Of a stretch of DNA of 64,000 nt, positions 34,999 through 46,759 are shown piece after piece. This DNA is from Hysterangium stoloniferum. Lineage: Eukaryota > Basidiomycota > Agaricomycetes > Hysterangiales > Hysterangiaceae. The notes under the pieces are model-generated. The model had not been told where the DNA came from and did no database searches. It worked only from the letters and a program-made list of their open reading frames with translations. Position 1 is the stretch's first letter. Each line of letters begins with the position of its first letter. The position numbers were made by a program, and so were the translations under genes. The stretch lies in contig WHVD01000035.1 in the NCBI GenBank assembly GCA_015178975.1, forward strand, positions 620,001 to 684,000, written 5' to 3'.

Positions 34999-35253
34999 TC
35001 AAAATGTGGGAATGGAGTTGATAAACATTACTTCAGTTGGTTCATTAGAAGATTTCTTTTTCAATTTGTCTGGTTGTTCTTCTACATCATCATCAGAAAC
35101 TTCAGGAGCATCAGGATCTTTTGCTACGTCAGTAAATTCTTCAATGGAAACTGATACTATCAGCTGAGCTGGGGTTTCGGGTTGAGTGGTATAAAGTTGC
35201 AACAGGGATTGAAGTTGGGATGGTCTTCTGGCAGCTTTGCATTTGGGACCCAT
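34999..35253 (-). pseudogene. Gag N-terminus of a family-A chromovirus
   Basis: The ATG at 35253-35251 (MGPKCKAARRPS) is 34 bp after the LTR at 35288, the same spacing as gag in E2. About 84 codons remain open, with an acidic stretch (DAPEVSDDDVEEQPDKLKKK), then a stop near 34999 and loss of similarity. The rest of this element is absent from the window. Confidence 0.65.
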
Positions 35254-35274
35254 GATGAGCAATTTGCAGAGTTG

Positions 35275-35285
35275 AGATCTGATAT
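35275..35285 (-). other. Self-priming primer-binding site of the family-A element
   Basis: Read on the minus strand, ATATCAGATCT lies 2 nt after the LTR. It is an exact 11-nt complement of AGATCTGATAT in the same LTR (35535 down to 35525), about 30 nt downstream of its TATA-like box. Tf1-type layout, with a sequence unrelated to that of E2/E4. Confidence 0.7.
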
Positions 35286-35287
35286 AC

Positions 35288-35848
35288 TGTTAAGTGCCAT
35301 ATTGGGAACTTATTCTGGAACTATTGGAAAGTGACCAGGAACTCAGAAACTTCCAAATAGGGTCAGGACATCAGCTTCAGCTTATGTGCTGCGCCTCTAT
35401 GCAAATGCTCAAAGTCCTTAATTTCAGAGATGGGATTTATGCCAGAGGATACAGATATTCAGAGTTCCAAAGAGTTCCAAATATTGAGTGTACAGAGAGA
35501 AGGAAGGAATAAGAAACTAAGTCAATATCAGATCTAATGTAAAGTACAAATTTGTGGAAACTAATATAAGTTTTCTCATTATTGTACTACAAACTAAGAT
35601 CACAATAAGATGGAATCGGAAGTATTCTGAAATGGGAATACAATAAGCAAACAAGTGAATACTTATCAAATGACAAATTACCAAATGTGGAACAAGGATG
35701 AGATCCAGAAGTATGAGAACTATGAATGTTTTGTAGTCAGAAGTTGGGATCAGATATTGAGGTGGGAAGTCAGATCAGAGACTTGGGGTGGAGGTCAGAT
35801 GTTTTGGATGATATTGGATATTGAAGTATCTGGGAATAGGTTGTAACA
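35288..35848 (-). mobile_element. 5' LTR of a minus-strand family-A element (561 bp)
   Basis: On the plus strand TGTTAAGTGCC to GGTTGTAACA. It aligns end to end with the reverse complement of the E1 3' LTR. Gag follows to the left, so it is a 5' LTR. U5 motif near 35.38 kb. It interrupts a family-B LTR on its right. Confidence 0.85.
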
Positions 35849-35861
35849 TCTATCCCCAACT

Positions 35862-36105
35862 CTCATCTTTGAAACACAATGCTATCGACCTTGTTGGAGC
35901 CCATGGGCTTTCCAACTGGCCTCCTGACCTTTTGAACCTATTGACCTTTTTCAAGAACTCCTGGACTCCCCAGGTTTTCTGTTTGCCTGTTTGAAATTGT
36001 CCACCACAATCTTGTGAGGGTGCAGCCTATAAGCTGAAGCAAGTCCTACTGGAATATCTGCAGGTTTCTCCAGAAACCCTCTATGATCCTGCACATCCCT
36101 TAACA
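35862..36105 (+). mobile_element. Partial family-B LTR (U5 half)
   Basis: Matches the 3' half of family-B LTRs from CTTTGAAACACA to CATCCCTTAACA, with the U5 motif near 36.03 kb (one base missing: GAAGCAAGTCC). The U3 half is gone. Confidence 0.75.
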
Positions 36106-36490
36106 AGGCTACAGTGTGCATGCCCACAAGTATCTATGTACCCACAGGTGTACATAGATTTTTGAACTAATATAAATACTATCAAATGCAAGATGTAATA
36201 GTAGAAATAGAGGAGGAAGCATAGGAAGTAAAATATAATCAGAGATATATTTTAGGATACCTCTCACAGTCCATCTCCTGACCAATTCAACTAATAGTAG
36301 ACTTACATACTAAGACCTGTTATAGAGGCCACATTCCTATTCAAAAGTCCATTTTGTAGGAGGGAGATGGTTTGTTCTCTTTTGAGAGGAGAAATACCTT
36401 TCATGATGAGAGTGATAGTTAAAATGCAACTTTTACAGCCACATATCAATTAGAATATTGAATATACATATGTCACATCATTTGTTTTAG
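36106..36490. other. AT-rich spacer
   Basis: No gene, repeat or LTR end recognised. Confidence 0.4.
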
Positions 36491-36495
36491 AATAG

Positions 36496-37331
36496 TGTTA
36501 TGAATGGAAAACCTGCCAGACTCCAGGCACTAACTTATATGCACCCACACCCTACACATACCAGTTATCGGTTTACTGGAATACCCGCTGGACTCTGGAT
36601 GTCAGACCTGTCCATGCTCGACCTTCATCATTTCATGTATCAGTCACCAGAATACCTGCTGGGACCCAAACCTGTCTATCTCTGACCCTGTCCCAGGTAC
36701 CAGTCACCAGACCCCACTGTCAGCCCTCTAACTGAGCCCCATTTCCATTTTGGTTAAATGACCTGTCACATTTCAGACTCTGCTCCCCCATTCCCATTCC
36801 CATTATGGTCTAATGACCTGTCATGATTTGGACTCCACTCCACTCTATTCCATTCCTAACACCAAACTTGGTGTTTACTTATCTCATTTCAGTTTGGATT
36901 TCATTATTACTGGATTTGGTATGACATACATTCCACAGTCTATATAGTCTGGCAGATGCTGTACATACAATCCAGTCAGAAAATCAGCTTAGATTCTCCC
37001 CAGTAATCTCAAGTACATTTTCCGCTCTAATCTCCTCTTTGAAACACCACTATTTACCTTGTTGGGGCCCATGGGCTCCAACCTATCTATCACTCGACCT
37101 CCAATTCATCTCCACCCAACCCCTCGACTTCCGTGGGATTCCTGCAGTCGACCCTCCAACCTCACAACCCACCAACTACTCCCAGACTCCTCAGGATTCC
37201 TGTCTGCTCATCTGAAATTGGACAACACGATCTTACCAGAGTGCAGCCTATAAGCTGAAGCCAAGTCCTACCAGCTTTCCCATGGGTTTCTCCAGAAACC
37301 CTCTGATAAGCTCCACACATGCCTCTTAACA
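36496..37331 (+). mobile_element. Solo LTR (family B, 836 bp)
   Basis: TGTTATGAATGG to CCTCTTAACA with the perfect duplication AATAG (36491-36495 and 37332-37336). TATA near 36942, U5 motif near 37.25 kb. Confidence 0.93.
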
Positions 37332-37802
37332 AATAGTATATATATTATATAGTGAAATCTATGAAGAGATAGGATCACAAAACTGTCCCAATGATTGGTT
37401 ATTTTTAAATATTCACTGTGACACCAATTTCCATCAATATTATGTAATATCTGGAAATAATATGCTAAAGCATCTGTGAGAATATTTTACTATTTTAGTT
37501 TTATGAGCCACTGTAGATACTGAATAGCCATTGTCATTGGCAGGTGTCAAACAGGTACTTAGATTGCCATGTTTTATCAGGGGGGTGATAGTGTATTAAG
37601 AATGGAAAACTGACTGATGTTGGTAGACCAACAGGGACTGAATGGAAGGACTTGGCTTCAGCTTATATACTGTGCCCTCGCAAGTTACCATCAGATGTCC
37701 TTAAATTTCAGGTGGGCGGAAAACTAATCCTGTTGAATAGTCCTTTCAGTAAGTCACTGTGAGAGGTATAGTGAAATATACTCAGGAAATATAGTCTGGA
37801 TG

Positions 37803-37922
37803 TGTTCGATGACAGCGTAAGGAAAACGGACAAGGTTTATGTACGATGACTAAGCTACTGTAAAGTACGAAATAGCCGAGCGTAAAACGCATCAATGGCT
37901 TGCAATACAACGTAATCTAACA
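37803..37922 (-). mobile_element. 3' LTR of the gag-only element (120 bp)
   Basis: Base-for-base identical to 39112-39231. Plus-strand CGCCCACTTTG abuts it, giving a short purine-rich GTGGGCG tract before the LTR on the minus strand. Confidence 0.9.
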
Positions 37923-38259
37923 CGCCCACTTTGCAAGTCATTGAAGTGTGCAGTAAGACCATACACACGAAAAACGAGAAATAAACCAGTTTTAACACAA
38001 AATATTGCGCCCACTCGACGCAAAACCCATCCAAAAATTGACACGAAAAAACCCGCTGTGCCCACTAGACGCAGAATCCGCTCGAAATTTTTGAGAAACC
38101 CGCTGCGCCCACTAGACGCAATATTCGTCTGGTACATTTGGCGTCGAACCAAACCTCAGAGCATCCTCGCTCTTAGAACGTGTTCCCCCAACCTCCCAGA
38201 TTACAAACAAATGCCGGACCTTGGAGCTCTACCCGCAACTCCTAGTCCACGCGATAATT

Positions 38260-39054
38260 TCAAGTGCGTAAAATATAAGCACTCCCTGCACTATCAGTGG
38301 GGATCTCCTGGTTTTCGGTAGGTAATCCACTTGAAGACGAAACAACCGGCCTCGGCGCGGGACAAAAACGCGCAATGTGACCTTCGCCGTTGCATCTATA
38401 GCAATTCTTCGGCTGTCGCATATTTGGTGAGTCAACTTTCATTTTCATGGCAATTTGACTCTCATTTTCTTTCCGCCCTTTTAGATGGCTTTCTTCTTCT
38501 ACCAGCGCCGCGGAAATTTCTTCGACTGTAAGTGATCCCACACGCTGCATAAGAGCAGTTGCTACCACACCAAATTCCGGAGCCAAACAATAGATGAGGA
38601 CATCTGGCACATCCTCATCACGTAACTCGACTCCAATCGCTCAAAGCTGCGAAGCCAGAGTCAAAATGCCATGGACATATTCCATCACTGGATTTTTGAC
38701 ATCGTGCTGGTACATATAGAGCTGGCGTTTCAACGAAATCCGATTGGCCCGATTATTTGCCTGATAGATTTTTGCAAGCGCTTGCCATGCCTCTGGTCCA
38801 GTGGTGCAATCCCGAATATACGATTGTTGGCTTGACGCAATTGTCAATCCAATTGCCGTGTAACCATCCTCCGAATGCTTTGCCCAATCCAAATACTCCT
38901 TGCTATTCTCATCCTTAGGTGCCTTTGTTCCACCATTAACAACACTCCATGATCCAGCACGCCGCAAAACCATTGACAGTGAAAACTTCCATTCGTGGTA
39001 GTTATCACCCGAGAGTTTTGGGATACTCGCAAGTAAGGTGTTGATATTAGACAT
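38260..39054 (-). CDS. Copia-type Gag with CCHC zinc knuckle
   Basis: The ATG at 39054 (MSNINTLLASIPKLSGDNYH) starts a protein of about 264 residues. It has the usual copia-gag opening (KLSGDNYHEWKFSLSMVLRR), a UBN2-like central region (GPEAWQALAKIYQANNRANR, then MYQHDVKNPVMEYVHGILTL) and a C-terminal CCHC knuckle (CYRCNGEGHIARFC, about 38340). It has a single in-frame TGA at 38643-38641 in LASQL-stop-AIGVELRDED, where CGA (Arg) is likely in relatives; reading is otherwise open to 38260. Gag would package the element RNA. Whether the TGA is read through, or this copy moved before acquiring it, cannot be told. Confidence 0.88.
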
Positions 39055-39099
39055 AAGATGATGAGATAGTATTAGTGTGACTTTTAAAGTAACGGGGCG

Positions 39100-39111
39100 G
39101 GGCCCATAACC
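39100..39111 (-). other. Half-tRNA primer-binding site
   Basis: On the minus strand GGTTATGGGCCC directly follows the 5' LTR. It is complementary to the anticodon stem-loop of initiator tRNA-Met (GGGCCCAUAACC), the primer type used by Drosophila copia and yeast Ty5. Confidence 0.75.
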
Positions 39112-39231
39112 TGTTCGATGACAGCGTAAGGAAAACGGACAAGGTTTATGTACGATGACTAAGCTACTGTAAAGTACGAAATAGCCGAGCGTAAAACGCA
39201 TCAATGGCTTGCAATACAACGTAATCTAACA
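39112..39231 (-). mobile_element. 5' LTR of the gag-only element (120 bp)
   Basis: Identical to 37803-37922. It is the 5' LTR because gag and the primer site follow it on the minus strand. Confidence 0.9.
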
Positions 39232-40321
39232 GGATGAGCTCATACTATATTCCCTTTATTATTTCTACTACTCTCTATTTTATTATACACTTATAATTAG
39301 TTCGACGACCTATGTATGTGGTACATCGACTCTTGTGGGCGCATACACACCAGACTTATGTATTCTAGCACCCATAGTTAAAACTCAGACACTTTTTACC
39401 TCGCAACCACAACTTACCACAACACACAGTTAGTGTCCTGTAAGTCGTGATTGAGGTATTGTCTTGACCGTTACAGACAGGTTTCAACTATCTACATAAT
39501 CTTAGTTTCGAACTGTACCAGTCGAAACCCCATTTATATCTCAATCCGTGTGGACAACATCTGCACTATTCTACCATTTGACTCTCATTACTCTTTTCTA
39601 CACTTGAGCAGTCACTTGGAATCGCACCTAATGGTCGATTCCTTTATTTCGTTGTAGCTATCTACTCTACCTTAGATAGTTACTTCACCCAGACGTATTG
39701 AACTAAATAGTCAATACTTGTTCAGCATGTATTGAACTTAGACAGTCAATACAACTACGTGTTGTATCTAAACGGTCGATATTCTTTGTACAGTATATAG
39801 AATGGTTAGAACTTCCACCATTCTTCACAGTCACCAATTGGAAGCCGAAGGATAGTTGGGAGTCAAAAGGTCGGAGACTGAGAGTGAGCAAGCACAAGCA
39901 AAGGCGAGGAGTGGGATATTTAGAGCGGGACTATGAGAGAGGTATACAAGTGTTCTGAGTCGATATTCTGATTGTCCTAATACTACAATACATGAGCGGC
40001 TTATATATGGAAGACAGGCACTTATGTGAATGAGAACAGAACAAAGGAAAATACTAATGGAGAAGGCAGAACTACATATAGAGTGATGTGAAAATGGAGA
40101 CTGACAGATGGAACATTATAAATCTGGATGTAGACTACTATGGGGGCAGAAAAGGCATAAACTGGTTGTATAGAATAAGGGGCAGACAGAAATACCAATT
40201 GGGAACAATGAAGGTGCTTAATGGGGTTAGTTGGGATACTGACAGTTTGCGAGTGACTGGAGTTTGCATGAGGTCCAATCGGGGCCGACGGTGTGCCGAG
40301 CACACAGGTTGTAACATAGTG

Positions 40322-43300
40322 ATAGGATGAGAAAATGAAATATGGGGTAATGTGATATTGTCTGTCACATGTTACATATTTGAACAATTATCCTCTACCT
40401 CAGCTGTGGTAGGGGTCCTTGATATAATTTATAATTCTGAACTCAAAAAATAAATAGAATAATTTTATCAAATATTTAAGGGAATTCCATATCTGGTACA
40501 GACCCCTCTAATAGAGAGTTTCATATCAGGGACCCAATTCAATTTGTTAATATATATTATTCTGCAAATACTCTCTAATAATATCAGTGAGTGTTTCTTC
40601 AGCTACATTTGATAAGCTGGACCACAGTAAATATAGAACACCTGTATAATTCAGGGACATGTGAGTAACCTATGTAGAATGGAGACCAACTATGTAGCCT
40701 CTCGGTTCATTACTCACTGAGAGGTATACAGGTTCCCTGCCGCCCCACACTATTAGATTACTTACTGTTACTTATTAGGTAGATAATAACCTTTACACAT
40801 ATGTCCTACAACTCGTCAACGTGAACGTCCAGAGCTGAGCGCCGACATGCCGAGTGGTACCAATTGACTGAAGCTTGGCATTTTAGGTTGTCGTTACCGA
40901 GCCCATGATGGTCGTCGTGCTTCTTCAAATTGCCCTTAATTTGGCAATTCCCTTCCAAAATAAGATTGATTTGCGATTATTAGTTCCGCCGCCGCGACTA
41001 GCCTGTGCTCCAGGTACAACAAGTCCGACACTAGATTCAATGAATATACTACCATAACTCTCGAAAGTTGCTGATATCTGGTACATAAGAAGAAATTTCC
41101 CAAGCAAGATCATTATATTGGCTCTTCACGACTTCTTCAACAGTTTTTTGCCCTCTCACTCCAATTCAAGGGTTACAAATGCTTCCTAGTCAGCTTTGCT
41201 GTGTCATTGCATTGCCACGCTTACCAAGGGAGAGAACCTGACTGGCTGTTGCCCAATTAGGAGTGTCTTGTCAATACCGTGCCATGCCACTCTGCGAGAC
41301 TAATTCTTCCCTCAAATCCTATTAAAGACGTTCCTGCCGCCACTCCACTACCCGCGTCAGCCGACAAATCGCGAAGCACTTCATCCGCGATGCGTACACG
41401 CTTCTCCGAGGCTGAGGTTTGGTTCCGTCAGACGCTGCAAAAAAAAATAGGCAATATCCGCGCGCGGTGATCTGTCTACGATAGGAAACATTTGATCATC
41501 GTTTGTTGATGGGTCTACAAAGGCCTACCGACCGTTGCACGCATCCGATCCGCCAACGAGTCAGCCAGATTGCATTCCATATATGGAATTTCTCGGCGTG
41601 CCATATCTCATTTTCTCGGACCTAAGTATGCATGTGAATATTTTTATCTTCAATTGTAAACGTCATAGTGGCCTGACTGGCGCTCACCAATCGGATATAA
41701 AGACCGCGTCCTTTCGTTTTGAGGATCTCAGCACTCAGCACTCAGCACTCACCAGCTGCGAGTAGTCGCGTATCGCGCTTCTTGTAAGGATGGGAGTGGA
41801 TTTCGGGCGTGCAATATCGTATGGATGTTTCACTCCCTTCTAACTACATCGTACTTACTCTACCCAAGTGCATGGAATTCATTCTCGAAGTGTCTCCCAT
41901 CCTTTAAAGCCGCGCATGACGCGTCGCTCCGTGGATGGCGTGTATTTTATCATATCCCTCCTCGGCTCTAAGTCGATGTATGTGGGACTATTCTCGCTGA
42001 TATCTCTAACAGTTCACTTATCGATATACTCGACTGTAGGCATGGAGGTAGCCTTCGCATCGGCTTATGGTCGTTTAATTGTCTATCGTTTCGCTGATCT
42101 TCTCCAGTAAGTTGTTGTATTAAGCTCGTGCCCCCACCGTCTGAGATATCTTTAGTTCGTTATCTCCCCGTTTTCCCCTCGGACGCTTTAAGGAATTTTC
42201 ACGAGCCATCGACCACATTGTATTGTAGTTGTACTTGAAAATACAGTCGTTGCACCATCATTAGTCTGATACCATGTCGGGGCGTAGTCTTCCTCGCATC
42301 ATACTAAGAGAGCGTCCAGCATCTAAGCAACCCCCAACTCTTAAAATAGGTTGAATCTCTCGGGAGCATTAATGAGGCATCTTCCGATTGTAAAGGTTTT
42401 AATCAGATATCTCATACTTGGCTATTGTTGAAGCGTTGATTCAAAAATAATTTCAATGGAGAAGCTGGAAAATCAGGGTGCGTAGCCACACAACCAAAAG
42501 GGAGATCGCGGCTCTCCAGCCCGAATATCTAATAGACTGAGCTCGACCCTTTATAAAAATTTTATTCAGGGCGATATATCCATCCATATTCCATTCTCTT
42601 AAACATCGGCAGTTATCTGATACTGAACGTGATTATGGCGCTCGCTTACGGGCAACGGGCCAAGAGTGACCTCTTCCGGAAAGCGTGAACGGAGAGTATT
42701 AATAAGAGTCCTTCCGATGATGTACCTCGTCCCTCTGACAAGGTAAAAGATAGGAATGTGTGTCAGGAACATCTCCATCGCAGGCCATTGAATTTAAGTA
42801 GCTGAGGCCGTGCTAAGATATCTCAGACAACAAATATTTCAATATGACGATTTAAGGGGCAGAAGGGCGTCCATGCATCTCAGGAAGAATGACGCGACTT
42901 CATGGGCTTCCAGGAACGCCCTGAAGCGAGATATGATGTACCAATGAGATTGGTTTGAGACAAATCTGACTTTAATGGTCAACAGTTCGGTGGTTTAGTC
43001 GGCAAGTCAACTGTCATCTGACTGACATACAAGTCCAAGCAGTTTCACCAAAAATGCTGAATTCTTAATGCATTAAATGACATTCATAGTGCAACAGATA
43101 AGGAAGCGCCGATACAATTGTCTGGGAATTGATCGGTGACCCCCATCTTTCACACGGTCTGGAAACAATATCCTAAATCTAGACGAGTATGGATGCGCTG
43201 CAATACCTGGACAACATGTAATCTGTGGGCAATCATATAATTTGACTGCCTATGATTTGAACTTGGTCAATGATTTGGAGGCATGACTTCCCGCTGGCAA

Positions 43301-46300
43301 CAAGCAAGCTCTCATGGATGACTCTTCCAACACGTTTTAAAATACGTTGTGAAGGCTTCATCCCTTTCTCCAAATACTCCACGCTGACTGTGAAATCTTA
43401 GACTTAATCCTTGCTATGGAAATGCTCTGGAAAGATACCTGTTTGCCATTCCGAACCCGAATTGTCCGGTTGTATTCATATGTCAGGGAAGATATCAATA
43501 TTCAGCTTCTCAGCTCACGCGTAGTCAGATACAAATTTGATAGTTACTTGGGCCATTGTGAAAATTGAACAACAAAATCGTCAAAACAACGCTATGGCCC
43601 AGGTCTTGTATACTTTGAGACCCTCGGAAATGTGATACACCTGCCCAGCTTAGGGACAAATTGTTTAACATCCACATTAGTGGAGAACGATATAATGATA
43701 AAGGACATCACAAATATATGTTCGGATCTTCAAGGTATGTAGAAGCCCCTTCCCTTTCTGAGTATACATGTGACTTACAGTGCATTGATGAAAACGTGCT
43801 AGATGTCTGCTTGTTCAGTCTATTAAACTGAGATGATGGTCGTATCTGGAATCTATGCCCATACGGCGGATCTATCAAGATCTACTTCATGGGATCTTTT
43901 TTTCATGTGACGTGTTTCCTAAACTTGAACGCCCGATACTTATCTCCTTCCCTTGGTGAATTCTTGGAGCCAAGGGCATACGCGAGGTCTGACTGCATTG
44001 CTTGTCATCGATACGGCCCAGTACGTTGCGTGAAGCGACCGATGCCGTTTTACGGCGCTCATGCAAATGCCCAAGAAGCGCACGTTGCATGTTATCCACC
44101 CGCTCAAAGAACCACTCGCCAAACATAGGTTTAATTGACGGAGGTGGACTGGCTTACATACCCTATCAAGCTGGCAGTCCTTAAGGGCTGATCGATCTTC
44201 CAAAGAAGTACTCACGACCTATACTTATGCTCACGACGTATCATAACGTTGAATAAATTATCCGACTTCCTAAGGAGTCTTGGGGATCCTTCGTAATATC
44301 GATTAAATGTTACAAAATTCTACAGAATACCGGAAAAGGAACCCCAGCCCGACCAACTCATTTCTCCCCCTCCACAATACACATCACTCCGGAGATGTTG
44401 CGGTCTAAAGACATCGTGCCTGCTTGATGATTACAAGCATCAAACCTGTGTCAAATGGGGCATGCGACCAGATCCGAACGTTCTCAGTCGAAGACACTCT
44501 CCGCGCACTCCGCGGCTTTCCTGTGATGGCAGCCATATGATATCTGTGCCAATCTTCGCTCACCCATTCCTTCGGTACCAGCGATCCGCCGTGGGTGAGT
44601 TACGCAGCTTCATCTCCGCCGCAGCTACTCTTCAAGAACTGTCACACTCCGCGTCTCTCTTCCAAGAGTGTCTCTATACGAATAAACGGATATGAATGCC
44701 CAGATAGCCTCATATAGCCGTTAAATAACTTTAACCTTACTTGGGAACGTAAAACTCCATAGTGCCGCTGCTCCTCTCCCTAACAGTCGCTAAAAGTGAA
44801 CTGAGGTAGTGTTACTCACAATCCCATATTATTGACAGAAGATATTTCGTATTACTTACGAGGCGTTGAGCATAGAAGCTGAATACCGCTTTCTCCCTGC
44901 GCACACTCTCCAGGTGGTCGTGCGGTGTGCGTGTTGTTGGGTAACAAGAGCTTGACATGGCTTGGGGGGGTGATGTCAATTACAGGGTTGAGTGAGTCCT
45001 TGTATTTTTAGTTGTATCGACACTTTAGAACTTCTATTAACGAGTTTACGTGCTTCCGGCCGCAGCGAATAGCCCTGGAGCTGTTGGGGTGGCTGTTGAA
45101 CAATTGCCTCAAGTAAGTAGACATTTATGAGCATCACAACTCCGAATACCGTTAGTCTACTCTATCATGCAGGTTGCGATACCCATTGTTAAAGGAAGCC
45201 ATGTCCCGCTAGTGTCTCCTGCTTGCTCTATCTCCTCTTGTATGGTTTTATCCATAAAGGCGACCCGGTCCCGTCGCGCATCGCACTGTCGGGAAGATCC
45301 GTGATGTGTTTCGAATTAGTGACCAGGTCCCTTCCAAGCCACTGCTCCAGATACAAGAAGCCAGTCCGTGTTCCCAGCAATCTCCTCGTCAAGCAATCGG
45401 GAGCTGTGTCCATATGGAAGATGTGCCACCAGTTCTAGGTCGCTTCTGATTTCCCAGACTGTTAGCCATTCGAACCTATAACGGTCGGGCTCACTAATCT
45501 CCCGTGCTCACCCTGTCATGTTATCTTTATATATCACGAAACTCATCTCTAGAGGGCAATACCACTAGTCGTGCTGAGTGCTGAGATTAGCAAGTGCATT
45601 TCGGTGACACAGAATTTTGCTGTGAGGATGGTTAGGGTGCAAGTGCTGGCCCAGCTAGATGCACAAAGTCCAAATGGGAGTGCATTTGGAGTAGGTGCTA
45701 TATTAAATGCCCTGGCTTAACCCCCAACCAACCATATTACTTTGTGAAACAATAAGGGTGTTTCAATTCCGCTCGTCTCACCCCTTATGGAACTTTCTCT
45801 GATGAATATTTGGCATTTTTAGTTCTACAGTACCCCATCAAACAAGGAAAGGTAATCCGGCATTACACATATCCCAGTATTTAATAAAACGGAAGGTACA
45901 AGATACTTTGATCAATTCATTCTGAGGGTTTGGCCGTATTATGTCGGCTGCTGTTATGTGAGCCTGGTGTCCCGCGCACCCTTTAGTTTTGTTAGCACAT
46001 GGTCACGGTATATGTAGCCCGGGAAGTTTTCCTTCTCTTTGAGGGCCGTTCGCTACACTGTCCTGTATCCAGTCTCGCTCTTGACCAACACACCGCGATC
46101 CTGTCGACTCGTGTGACCCGCCTGTGACCCCCATTCGAGAACGGGCTTTCATGTTACAGTACTTAGACAACTAATTGCTCCTTTCGGGCCCCTTCCGTCT
46201 TAACCATACACAACCATTCGACTGGGACCTCCCACTCCAGATATAGACTTTATTGTCTAATGAGTCAATGAAGCTAGTGTCCGCTTGTCTCTCGTATTAA

Positions 46301-46306
46301 GCAGTG
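40322..46306. other. TE-poor region without recognised genes
   Basis: Moderate base composition, only short open frames, no transposon protein similarity recognised, no tRNA or rRNA. A few potential exon-like stretches (for example 41868-42110 plus) lack motifs and splice support. It probably holds intergenic sequence and perhaps small unrecognised host genes. Confidence 0.4.
41728..41752. repeat. Short tandem repeat (TCAGCAC)n
   Basis: Three copies of TCAGCAC followed by TCAC. Below gene scale. Confidence 0.8.
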
Positions 46307-46432
46307 CAGTAGACTTGCTCATAATGCATAGGTTAGGTTGAGCGCCTGCCTGCTAAACTGCCAGCTCATAATTTCCACAAATGCATACCGAATTGGGCCT
46401 CCCGACGATATGCATTATGAGCAAGTCTACTG
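46307..46432. mobile_element. 126-bp MITE-like element with 24-bp perfect inverted repeats
   Basis: The arms start CAGTAGACTTGCTCAT (46307-46330) and are exactly inverted at 46409-46432. The right flank is TA; the left flank is TG, one change from TA. CAGT termini and TA target fit a Tc1/mariner (pogo/Fot1-type) non-autonomous element. Confidence 0.7.
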
Positions 46433-46759
46433 TAGCTCGTAAAAAGAATGTATTCCAAATCGATTTAATTTCGCCATATTCGAAGGGTGGCCTGGACTTT
46501 GCGCTAATATAAGGCAACTCGAACTAATTAGGAAGTACAGGACGGCGGGCACTACCCCCGGAAGTGTGTCCTGCCGGCGGGTCTATCTGAGAGGGTTGTG
46601 GTGAAAGTTGAGCCTGTGGTGATGGCCAATGAAGAGGGTATTTTGGTGCGTCTTCGTATAGTACTAGTAAGACTCCTTTGAGATATCTCTATTGGAGATC
46701 TATGTCGAAGCCAGATGCATCGATGTTTCTTAGCCTATACACCGGGAAAAGCCCTTGTT

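Larger units (their letters stand above)
37803..39231 (-). mobile_element. Gag-only copia-type retrotransposon (TR-GAG-like), 1429 bp
   Basis: Two identical 120-bp LTRs (TGTTCGATGACAGCG to CGTAATCTAACA on the plus strand) bound a 1.19-kb interior. The 5-bp duplication GGATG is perfect (37798-37802 and 39232-39236). The interior has a half-tRNA primer site next to the 5' LTR, one gag gene, and a 3' untranslated part with repeats. No protease, integrase, RT or RNase H is present, so it must borrow enzymes from an autonomous copia element not in this window. Identical LTRs mean a very recent insertion. TR-GAG elements of this design are described from plants. Confidence 0.92.
37758..39829. mobile_element. 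Solo LTR (family F) carrying the gag-only copia element
   Basis: TGTGAGAGGTATAG to CATTCTTCACA with the perfect duplication GTCAC (37753-37757 and 39830-39834). Without the inner element it is about 638 bp, close to the 646 bp of the family-F LTR at 19924-20569. Confidence 0.85.
37594..40316 (-). mobile_element. Solo LTR (family E) carrying nested insertions
   Basis: It starts TATTAAGAATGG (TG changed to TA) and ends AGGTTGTAACA, with the perfect duplication TAGTG (37589-37593 and 40317-40321). A family-F LTR at 37758-39829 is inside it. Net length about 646 bp. U5 motif near 37.66 kb. Confidence 0.88.

Noticed and set aside
43887-44215. Overlapping open frames on both strands
   Set aside because: Three short frames in different directions, no motif, no splice context.
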